From positions 164,589 through 228,588 of the forward strand of contig JALDYI010000001.1 of NCBI GenBank assembly GCA_032154105.1: a stretch of 64,000 nt of DNA, written 5' to 3'. Positions 58,011 to 64,000 of the stretch are shown in pieces. The translations under genes and the position numbers were made by a program. The stretch is from UBA6022 sp032154105. Its GTDB lineage: Bacteria > Patescibacteriota > Saccharimonadia > Saccharimonadales > Saccharimonadaceae. A model generated the notes under the pieces. It worked only from the letters and a program-made list of their open reading frames with translations. It searched no databases and was not told where the DNA came from. Numbering within the stretch: the stretch's first letter is position 1; each line of letters begins with the position of its first letter.

Positions 58011-58862
58011 CTAACCGAGGCTACCTATAAGCAGCTCTCGGACTTGATGGTGATTGTTGACGTACTCCAGGAGTTCGTCGATCTCTTGGTCGTTGTCGGC
58101 GGTACGAACCTGAACTTTACCGCATCCAATTAGGTTTTGGAACAAGCTTGGATCCTCGGTGTCAACGGTAATGATAGAGGCTAGCATCACCGTCTTATTG
58201 TTACCGGGTAGTTTAAACGGCGGATTGTAGCTAAGGATCAACCGTTTATCTGTGATGATAATCCAGTCATACGCCCACTCCATCCATACTGGATAATACC
58301 GAGTTGTCCAGAAGGCCGTCCAGGCGCTTCCGGCAATGAAGATAACGAGCGATGTTACCGGTGCCGCATCCCAGTTACGATCAACAGACATAAATGCCCA
58401 GGCAATGACGCAGGTTCCCATAAGCCAGTAGAGTAGTATGAGAAGTTGCTTCGGCCCGTGTGACCACCAGTTGTGACGTGCTAGATAACGAATTTCATCT
58501 TCGTCGTCGAGCGGGATGATCGGTACTTTTCTTGCGTGCAGGTGATCGACAAGACCGTTCTTTAGGAGGTGAAGATCCGAGACTTTGTTGTTCCAGTCTA
58601 GCTTGACGCCAAACATGCCTCGTTCGGTTATCTCCGATCTTGAAATGATCAGGTACTTTTTGCCTTCGAAGTTAATGACTTTTCGCCTAGGGCGGGGTAG
58701 ATACTTGAAACTACTTGGACTTGGAAGCATTGCCTCGAACGCATTTTTCTCGGATAATGCTGGCTTGTCTCTGCCTACGTCACCCTCCTGGTCGTAGACT
58801 GAGTCGTCCGCCCGGATAATGGGCAGCTTTTCCGTGCCTGACATGTCTTCGTTGTCGGACAT
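58011..58862 (-). CDS. Membrane protein with a bacterial PH-like domain
   Basis: A 283-residue protein. An acidic polar start, RRKVINFEGKKYLIISRSEI (about 60-79), two membrane helices (about 141-160 and 168-188), then DWIIITDKRLILSYNPPF, typical of bPH2/YdbS-like domains, followed by a conserved-looking IITVDTEDPSLFQNLIGCGK. Function unknown. The ATG at 58862 is chosen for the adjacent GAGGTGG; an ATG at 58919 is 19 codons upstream. Confidence 0.7.
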   Translation of the reverse strand: MSDNEDMSGTEKLPIIRADDSVYDQEGDVGRDKPALSEKNAFEAMLPSPSSFKYLPRPRRKVINFEGKKYLIISRSEITERGMFGVKLDWNNKVSDLHLLKNGLVDHLHARKVPIIPLDDEDEIRYLARHNWWSHGPKQLLILLYWLMGTCVIAWAFMSVDRNWDAAPVTSLVIFIAGSAWTAFWTTRYYPVWMEWAYDWIIITDKRLILSYNPPFKLPGNNKTVMLASIITVDTEDPSLFQNLIGCGKVQVRTADNDQEIDELLEYVNNHHQVRELLIGSLG

Positions 58863-59011
58863 GTTCCACCTCTTCTGTACTTGGTGCCAACGCGCACTCA
58901 CTAAAACATATTTTATCATGTAAATAGGGTTCTATCAACTATGAGCATGGATGCGTTTGATGCTATACTATATACAATTACTGAATTCACGAATAGGGAG
59001 TTATATTTCAG

Positions 59012-59737
59012 ATGGCGACACGAAAAAGTCAACGCATTGGCATATGGGTGATTGCCGGTGCCCTTACTATTGGAACGCTTGGCGGGTTCATGGCGATGGT
59101 GCTTGCGCCGAAAAATGCAGCAAGTGACCAAGCTCGCTACCAACAGCTAGTTGCCGACTATCAGAAGCAACAAAGTGACTATCAAGCGAAGTACAAGCCG
59201 CAATTTGACGAATATAGCGCAAAGCAAGCCGCTCAAGCGACGGAACTATCTACTAAGTATTTCGCTACATTTAATCAGTACGCATCACGGCCAGCTGCAT
59301 TTAGTGCGACGGATGTGAAAGAATTGAAAAAAGAAGACCTAAAAATTGGTGATGGCGAGACTATTACGTCGGACTCGAGTTTCACCGCCTATTATATTGG
59401 CTGGAATCCATCAGGTAAGGTCTTTGACGGCTCGATTGATGGCGACAAGCTCAAGGCGCCATTTGACGTTATGCCAGGTGGTGTTATTCCTGGCTGGACG
59501 GAAGGTGCCGATGGCATGAAAGTTGGCGGAGTCCGTGAGCTGACTATCCCTGCAGACAAAGCCTACGGTGCGACAGGTCAGGGCGAAGACATTCCTGCCA
59601 ATACACCACTTAAGTTTGTTATCATGATTATTCCGAAACCTGAGGCGATTGCAGCGCCCGATGTTCCGGCCGAACCAACACCATCACAGGAGCTAATGAA
59701 ATTATATGCACAACAGCAGCAACCTCAGCAGTACTAA
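59012..59737 (+). CDS. Membrane-anchored FKBP-type peptidyl-prolyl isomerase
   Basis: A 241-residue protein: one N-terminal helix (about 10-32), a Gln-rich coiled coil (about 40-92), and an FKBP domain (about 103-212) with SSFTAYYIGWNPSGKVFDGS, PGGVIPGWTEGADGMKVGG, REL and IPADKAYGATGQGEDIPANT. It would help fold proteins outside the membrane. The tail is Gln-rich. It overlaps trxB by 32 bases. Confidence 0.9.
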   Translation: MATRKSQRIGIWVIAGALTIGTLGGFMAMVLAPKNAASDQARYQQLVADYQKQQSDYQAKYKPQFDEYSAKQAAQATELSTKYFATFNQYASRPAAFSATDVKELKKEDLKIGDGETITSDSSFTAYYIGWNPSGKVFDGSIDGDKLKAPFDVMPGGVIPGWTEGADGMKVGGVRELTIPADKAYGATGQGEDIPANTPLKFVIMIIPKPEAIAAPDVPAEPTPSQELMKLYAQQQQPQQY

Positions 59738-60665
59738 GATACGCGACACGGTCATGATCGGCGCTGGCCCAAGCGCGCTTGCGGCGGCAGTGTATACTAC
59801 GCGCGAAGACATCGATACGGTCCTTTATGAAAAAGGCGTGATTGGCGGCATGGCGGCAATCACCGATAAAGTCGATAACTACCCTGGCTTTCCCGACGGT
59901 ATTGAAGGCTTGACGCTCGCTGGTCAGCTGGAAAAGCAGGCCGAACGTTTCGGAGCTCAGATTGAATTTGGCGAAATATCTGCCATTCGTGATGAAGGTG
60001 ATCACAAAGTGGTGATTGTTGACGGCGAAGAGGTGCTTGCCAAGACAGTACTTATTGCAACCGGGAGTGATTACAACAAGATCGGCGTGCCGGGTGAAGC
60101 CGAGTATTACGGACGCGGCGTACACTACTGTGCTACCTGTGATGGTGCATTCTACCGCGAAAAACGACTTGTGGTTGTCGGTGGTGGTAACTCGGCCCTT
60201 CAAGAGGCGCTCTTTTTGACGCGCTTTACGACCCATATCGATCTTTTGGTGCGAAGTACGATCAAAGCCAGCGAGGTTTTACAGCACGATCTTGAAGAGG
60301 CAGTGAAAGAGGGTAAGATTACCGTGCATCTTAATACTCCGACTGAAGAGATTATGGCTACTGACGGTAAGATTACGGGAGTACGCGCAACTAAGGCTGG
60401 TCAGCCGCTGGTTTTTGAAACCGATGGTGTTTTTGTGTTTGTGGGCCTTAAACCAAATACTGGCTTTCTCGTAGGCAGTGAGATTGAGCTTGATGAGCAG
60501 GGTCTTATTAAGACGAATGCGCACCTACAAACATCTATGCCTGGTGTGTATGCGAGCGGCGATGTGCGAAGTGGTGCAACCATGCAGATTGCTAGTGCGG
60601 TTGGCGAGGGTGCCAGCGCAGCGCTGAGTATACGCGAATATCTTGATGAAAAAAAGCGCGGTTAA
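59706..60665 (+). CDS. trxB: Thioredoxin reductase
   Basis: A 319-residue flavoprotein: FAD motif GAGPSA (19-24), active-site CATC with Cys142 and Cys145, NADPH motif GGGNSA (159-164) and a second FAD segment GVYASGDVRS. It reduces thioredoxin with NADPH. Overlap with the isomerase gene suggests both serve folding and thiol balance. Confidence 0.95.
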   Translation: MHNSSNLSSTKIRDTVMIGAGPSALAAAVYTTREDIDTVLYEKGVIGGMAAITDKVDNYPGFPDGIEGLTLAGQLEKQAERFGAQIEFGEISAIRDEGDHKVVIVDGEEVLAKTVLIATGSDYNKIGVPGEAEYYGRGVHYCATCDGAFYREKRLVVVGGGNSALQEALFLTRFTTHIDLLVRSTIKASEVLQHDLEEAVKEGKITVHLNTPTEEIMATDGKITGVRATKAGQPLVFETDGVFVFVGLKPNTGFLVGSEIELDEQGLIKTNAHLQTSMPGVYASGDVRSGATMQIASAVGEGASAALSIREYLDEKKRG

Positions 60666-61366
60666 GCGCTTTTTTTCTGTATTTTTTTCAGTATTTTATC
60701 CGGGTAGTCGGTAACGACACCGTCGAGGCCTTTGCGTGACAGGAGTACTGCTGCGTCGGGCCTGTTGACTGTGTAGGCGTAGGTAAATAGATTTGCTTGC
60801 TTGGCAATTTCAAGCGCAAGATCGTTGATATAGAGGCGATGAAAGCCGACGCCATTAAGCTTGATAAGTCGGGCATAGGCGATAAAAATAAACGGATTGC
60901 GATTGTGGAGGAGCCATAAGTTGGCTTCTGGTGCTAGCTTTCGCAGTGCGCGCAGTTCAATCGCAAGGAATGACGAGAAGACGAAGAGGCCCCAGTCGGA
61001 TTTCTTCTTTATGTATTTTCGATTGAGTAGCGCGATGATCTCCTTGGCAGTGCCGCGCTGCTTGATCTCAATATTGAGGAGGACTTTGCCGAAGAACTCA
61101 TCGAGTACTTCTTCGAGCGTGACGATAGGACTGTCTGTATCGGCAGTCGCTTCGCGTAGTTCGGTGAGCGTAGAGGAGTGAATATAGAAGCGCTTTTTAT
61201 GGGTGCGCCTAAGATTGTTGTCATGAATAAGGACCGGGATGCGGTCATGTGTGAGGTGAATATCAAACTCAAGCATATCAGCGCCAGCTTCGACGCCGGC
61301 ATGCAGGGCCTCAAGAGAATTTTCTGGTGCTACTCCGGCAGCACCGCGGTGACCAATTATTAACAT
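60662..61366 (-). CDS. Glycerophosphodiester phosphodiesterase family protein
   Basis: A 234-residue TIM-barrel enzyme: IIGHRGAAGVAPENSLEAL at residues 3-21 with the catalytic His, MLEFDIHLTHDRIPVLIHDN (about 32-51) with the metal-binding acidic residues and second His, and VTLEEVLDE. It hydrolyses glycerophosphodiesters to glycerol 3-phosphate, useful for an organism that takes lipids from a host. The ATG at 61366 is chosen; a longer frame to 61519 runs over the promoter region. It overlaps the trxB end by four bases. Confidence 0.88.
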   Translation of the reverse strand: MLIIGHRGAAGVAPENSLEALHAGVEAGADMLEFDIHLTHDRIPVLIHDNNLRRTHKKRFYIHSSTLTELREATADTDSPIVTLEEVLDEFFGKVLLNIEIKQRGTAKEIIALLNRKYIKKKSDWGLFVFSSFLAIELRALRKLAPEANLWLLHNRNPFIFIAYARLIKLNGVGFHRLYINDLALEIAKQANLFTYAYTVNRPDAAVLLSRKGLDGVVTDYPDKILKKIQKKSA

Positions 61367-61427
61367 CGTTGCTCTTATCATAACAGATTTGATATAGTAA
61401 ATGGAGTAAACAAAGGAGAATACTTTT

Positions 61428-61958
61428 ATGGCAGATTTTAACCAAATCCTGACGCCAGGTGATGTTGACGGCGGCGTAATTAACGTTGTTGTTGAAATCC
61501 CAGCTGGCAGCTCACACAAAATTGAATGGAATCGTGATCTTGCAGTTATGCAACTCGACCGAGTGGAGCCTGCGATTTTTGCAAAGCCGACGAACTATGG
61601 CTTTATCCCGCAGACGCTTGATGAAGATGGTGATGAGCTCGACGCACTGATTCTTACTGATCAGCCACTGCCGACTGGTATCTTTTTGGAAGCTAAAGTC
61701 ATTGGTGTGATGAAGTTTGTTGACGACGATGAGGTTGACGACAAAGTTGTAGTGGTGCCGGCGGATGACCGTAGTACAGGAAACGCGATTAACTCGCTTG
61801 CGGATATTCCAAAGCAGAAGATCGATCAGATCACGCACCACTTCACGCACTACAAAGACCTCAAGAAGCCAGGTAGCACTGTCGTAAAGGGTTGGGGTGA
61901 CGCTGAAGAGGCGAAGGCTATTATCCACGAATCAATCGAGCGTTGGAACCAAAAGTAA
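61428..61958 (+). CDS. ppa: Inorganic pyrophosphatase
   Basis: A 176-residue soluble family I enzyme. EIPAGSSHKIEW, NYGFIPQTLDEDGDELDALI (the metal-binding signature DGDELDAL around 67-74) and VVPADDRSTGN are intact; it hydrolyses PPi to drive biosynthesis. AAAGGAGA precedes the ATG. Coupled to the following Nudix gene (TAATG). Confidence 0.97.
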   Translation: MADFNQILTPGDVDGGVINVVVEIPAGSSHKIEWNRDLAVMQLDRVEPAIFAKPTNYGFIPQTLDEDGDELDALILTDQPLPTGIFLEAKVIGVMKFVDDDEVDDKVVVVPADDRSTGNAINSLADIPKQKIDQITHHFTHYKDLKKPGSTVVKGWGDAEEAKAIIHESIERWNQK

Positions 61959-62386
61959 TGGAGCGCGAGACGGTTGCAAAGCTGTTCTTGCTCAATGAGA
62001 AAAACGAAGCGTTGATGCTTCGCACGGGTGAATATAAAGAGCATCCCGAGAAAGCTCACAAGCCAGATCTCCCTGGTGGGCTTGTGGATCCGGGTGAGTC
62101 TGAGCGCGATGCTGTTGTCCGTGAGCTGTACGAGGAGGCGGGGATACAGATCGACCCAAATCTCGCTACAATGGGCTACGCTGAAACGGCTTTTTATGCC
62201 GACGAGCACAAATCTGTAAGTAAGCTCCTTTATGTTGCCCGCCTTGATTACACGCCCGAGGTGGTGATCAGTTGGGAGCACGAAGGGTATGAATGGCAGT
62301 CGGCTCAATCGTTCTTGGAAAAGTACGAGTTACGCCCGTTCTACAAGAAGGCAGTAGCTCACCTGCTAAATAACCAGCTTATCTAG
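61958..62386 (+). CDS. Nudix hydrolase
   Basis: A 142-residue Nudix protein; the box GGLVDPGESERDAVVRELYE plus EAG is at about 45-67. Third Nudix gene in the window tied by overlap to an essential gene (here ppa). Its end lies within the following terminator. Confidence 0.9.
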   Translation: MERETVAKLFLLNEKNEALMLRTGEYKEHPEKAHKPDLPGGLVDPGESERDAVVRELYEEAGIQIDPNLATMGYAETAFYADEHKSVSKLLYVARLDYTPEVVISWEHEGYEWQSAQSFLEKYELRPFYKKAVAHLLNNQLI

Positions 62387-62399
62387 CTGGTTATTTTTT
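62368..62399. terminator. Bidirectional terminator between a Nudix gene and rel
   Basis: The stem AATAACCAGC / GCTGGTTATT with T runs on both strands; its left arm is the last codons of the Nudix gene. Confidence 0.88.
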
Positions 62400-63929
62400 C
62401 TTTCGGCTGGCTTTTTCTCGTATGATAGCTGCGGCGTTGCTGATGCCTTCGATGAGGCCGAGCTGTTTGAGCTGAGCGCGAAGTTTGTTTCGAGCATGTG
62501 TTGTCGTGACAAGGTCGAGCCAGGCTTGTTTTGGCTGAGGTAGTTTACGCGTGACGACTTCGACAACGTCGCCGTTTTGGAGTGGCTTGTCAAAGGCGTT
62601 GATACTGCCATTCACGCGGAAGCTGTAAGCGTGCTTGCCGATGTCGCTATGGACGAGATAGGCAAAATCAAGTGGCAGCGCGCCTTCGGGAAGATTATAT
62701 AGGTCACCCTTTGGTGAGTAGACAAAAATCCGACTGCCAAATAGATCAATATTGAGCTGATCCTGCGAGATCTCTTCATTGTCTTTTAGGCGGGAGGCGA
62801 TCTCCTGTAGCTGGGTGATCCATTGGAGCTGGGCAGGAAGTGTAGCCGATACGCCCTTTCGTTTCGTATAGTCCTTGCTCGATTTTTGCTCATGGTAGTG
62901 GAAGCTAGCGGCGAGTCCGCGTTCGGCATATTCGTGCATGCCGAAGGTACGGATTTGAAATTCGACGATCTGCTTGTTTGGGGTGATAACGGTAGTATGG
63001 AGACTTTGGTAGCCGTTGGGCTTTGGAATGGCGATGTAGTCTTTGATGCGTGAAATCATCGGCTGGTACATACTATGCAAGATGCCGAGTGCGCGGTAGC
63101 AATCTTCTTTTGTCTCTACGATGACGCGAAGTGCCATGAGGTCGTAGATATCGTCGATGCTGCCACTCACTTTACTGAGTTTTTTGTGGAGGCTGTAAAT
63201 ACTTTTTACACGGCCATTCACTTCGAATTTAATACCTTGCTTTTTGAGCTCTGATTCAACTTCGTGACGCACAATACCAAGCTTGCGCGTGCTTTTGCCG
63301 AGACGTTTTTGCATGAGATGCTGTAGGTGCTGAAATTCTTTCGGGTTAAGGTAGCTAAAAGCCAGCTCTTCGATCTGCATGCGTACGCGGCCCATACCAA
63401 GACGATCGGCCATTGGGGCAAACACTTCCAGGCTTTCACGGGCAATCTTGATTTGTTTTTCTGGCTTCATGTGCTGAAGTGTAGAGAGGTTGTGGAGACG
63501 GTCGGCAAGCTTGATGATAATAACGCGCACATCTTGTCCGACGGCGATAAGAAGCTTCGATAAGTTGTCTTTTGTTTGCGGCAAGTAACTGGAAAGATCG
63601 CGCATGCCGGCACGAGCTTGTGAAACTTTCGTGACGCCATCGACAAGGAAGGCGACATCCCGGCCGAATAGATTTTCGATCTCGCCAAGCGTTGCAGACG
63701 TATCTTCAACTGTATCGTGCAGGACACCGGCCAGGATGGTATCAATATCCATGCCCCATTCAATGAGCGTGTGAGCAACATGGAGTGGATGAATGATGTA
63801 GGGTTCGCCGCTCTTTCTCGTTTGATCAACGTGGGCAGCTGAAGCGAAGTCGATGGCATGCTCGAGCTCGAGCAGTTCATTCTCCTCGTAATGTGGCTGG
63901 GCGTAATCCAAAAGCTCACTCTTAGTCAT
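62391..63929 (-). CDS. rel: Bifunctional (p)ppGpp synthetase/hydrolase, short form
   Basis: A 512-residue RelA/SpoT homologue. The HD hydrolase domain has HPLHVAHTL, LHDTVEDT and IKLADRLHNL; the synthetase domain has RVKSIYSLHKKL, GYQSLHTTV and EFQIRT; SRIKDY carries the RxKD motif typical of bifunctional enzymes. A TGS domain follows (IFVYSPKGDLYNLPEGALPL). The protein ends soon after it, so the C-terminal helical, zinc-finger and ACT domains of the usual 700-740 residue form are missing. On the minus strand a TATACT lies ten bases before the ATG. Confidence 0.94.
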   Translation of the reverse strand: MTKSELLDYAQPHYEENELLELEHAIDFASAAHVDQTRKSGEPYIIHPLHVAHTLIEWGMDIDTILAGVLHDTVEDTSATLGEIENLFGRDVAFLVDGVTKVSQARAGMRDLSSYLPQTKDNLSKLLIAVGQDVRVIIIKLADRLHNLSTLQHMKPEKQIKIARESLEVFAPMADRLGMGRVRMQIEELAFSYLNPKEFQHLQHLMQKRLGKSTRKLGIVRHEVESELKKQGIKFEVNGRVKSIYSLHKKLSKVSGSIDDIYDLMALRVIVETKEDCYRALGILHSMYQPMISRIKDYIAIPKPNGYQSLHTTVITPNKQIVEFQIRTFGMHEYAERGLAASFHYHEQKSSKDYTKRKGVSATLPAQLQWITQLQEIASRLKDNEEISQDQLNIDLFGSRIFVYSPKGDLYNLPEGALPLDFAYLVHSDIGKHAYSFRVNGSINAFDKPLQNGDVVEVVTRKLPQPKQAWLDLVTTTHARNKLRAQLKQLGLIEGISNAAAIIREKASRKKK

Positions 63930-63961
63930 CTTGTCTATTAGTATAGGGTAGATAAGATAAT

Positions 63962-63984
63962 AAAAAAACCACCAGAAGAGGTGG
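63962..63984 (-). terminator. Terminator for a gene beyond the right edge
   Basis: On the minus strand CCACC / GGTGG with a six-base loop is followed by TTTTTTT. The final nine bases of the window are all G, which looks like a sequence-end artefact. Confidence 0.6.
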
Positions 63985-64000
63985 GTGAGGTGGGGGGGGG

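Noticed and set aside
1..64000. Alternative genetic code (TGA read as Gly, as in some CPR groups)
   Set aside because: Many confident genes end at TGA exactly where family members end, and conserved glycines are encoded by GGN; the standard code fits.
1..64000. CRISPR arrays, complete transposases or prophage modules
   Set aside because: No regularly spaced identical short repeats with unique spacers, no transposase or recombinase motif and no phage structural gene were found. The 5-kb array repeats are about 1 kb apart and diverged.
63992..64000. Biological poly-G tract
   Set aside because: A homopolymer exactly at the sequence end is more likely an assembly or sequencing artefact.

Overview
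The window reads as chromosomal DNA of a reduced-genome bacterium of the Candidate Phyla Radiation, most likely Saccharibacteria (TM7). The clues are: the standard genetic code (TGA is used as an ordinary stop); a short aerobic chain of a type II NADH dehydrogenase plus a cyoABCDE-type quinol oxidase, a combination described for environmental Saccharibacteria; many type IV prepilins; many small membrane proteins of no known family; and, in the window, no amino-acid, nucleotide or heme synthesis pathway apart from the heme O synthase CyoE. The assignment is inference; no 16S rRNA gene is present.

Layout. Positions 1-4950 are an AT-rich accessory array: single genes (SDR oxidoreductase, an unknown protein, a VOC protein with a tiny membrane protein, a degenerate protein kinase on the minus strand, a DUF1428 protein, an XRE regulator) separated by copies of a repeat. 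Four copies are 35-codon, frame-preserved 3' ends of one minus-strand gene family behind a 28-bp core. Three copies also carry a 52-bp block ending in a terminator. Positions 5000-8910 hold small soluble accessory proteins (PNPOx-like, DUF1905, DUF1697, DHFR-like, YdeI-like, DUF1801, PhnB-like). Positions 9087-18720 hold a secreted coiled-coil protein, a pilin-like protein, tRNA-Cys and tRNA-Leu, lemA, htpX, ligA without its zinc-finger cysteines, a nucleotide house-cleaning trio (one MazG-like and two HAM1-like proteins) and an ABC exporter.

Positions 18769-34118 carry an RRM protein, tRNA-Ala with a broken 5' copy upstream, pgl, a pilin-like protein fused to an RCC1 propeller, a MurF-like ligase, leuS, rpmF-nusB-nudix-rnc, rpsP, khpA and trmD, with four unknown minus-strand genes interspersed and no rimM. 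Positions 34320-44063 carry small membrane proteins, corA, three tandem prepilins, an ECF sigma/anti-sigma pair, tRNA-Gln beside a broken copy of its 3' end, a PAP2 phosphatase, rmuC and an unusual aquaporin. Positions 44144-63929 carry pheS-nudix-pheT-helicase-hydrolase, the cyo operon, ndh, an FKBP isomerase, trxB, a GDPD, ppa, a Nudix gene and a short bifunctional rel.

A recurring feature is the start architecture. At many first genes of a transcription unit the -10 hexamer (TATAAT, TATACT or TACAAT) ends only 6-10 bases before the start codon, so the mRNA should be leaderless or nearly so. Downstream genes in the same units use Shine-Dalgarno sequences or overlapping stop/start codons. 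Several starts below were chosen on this basis.
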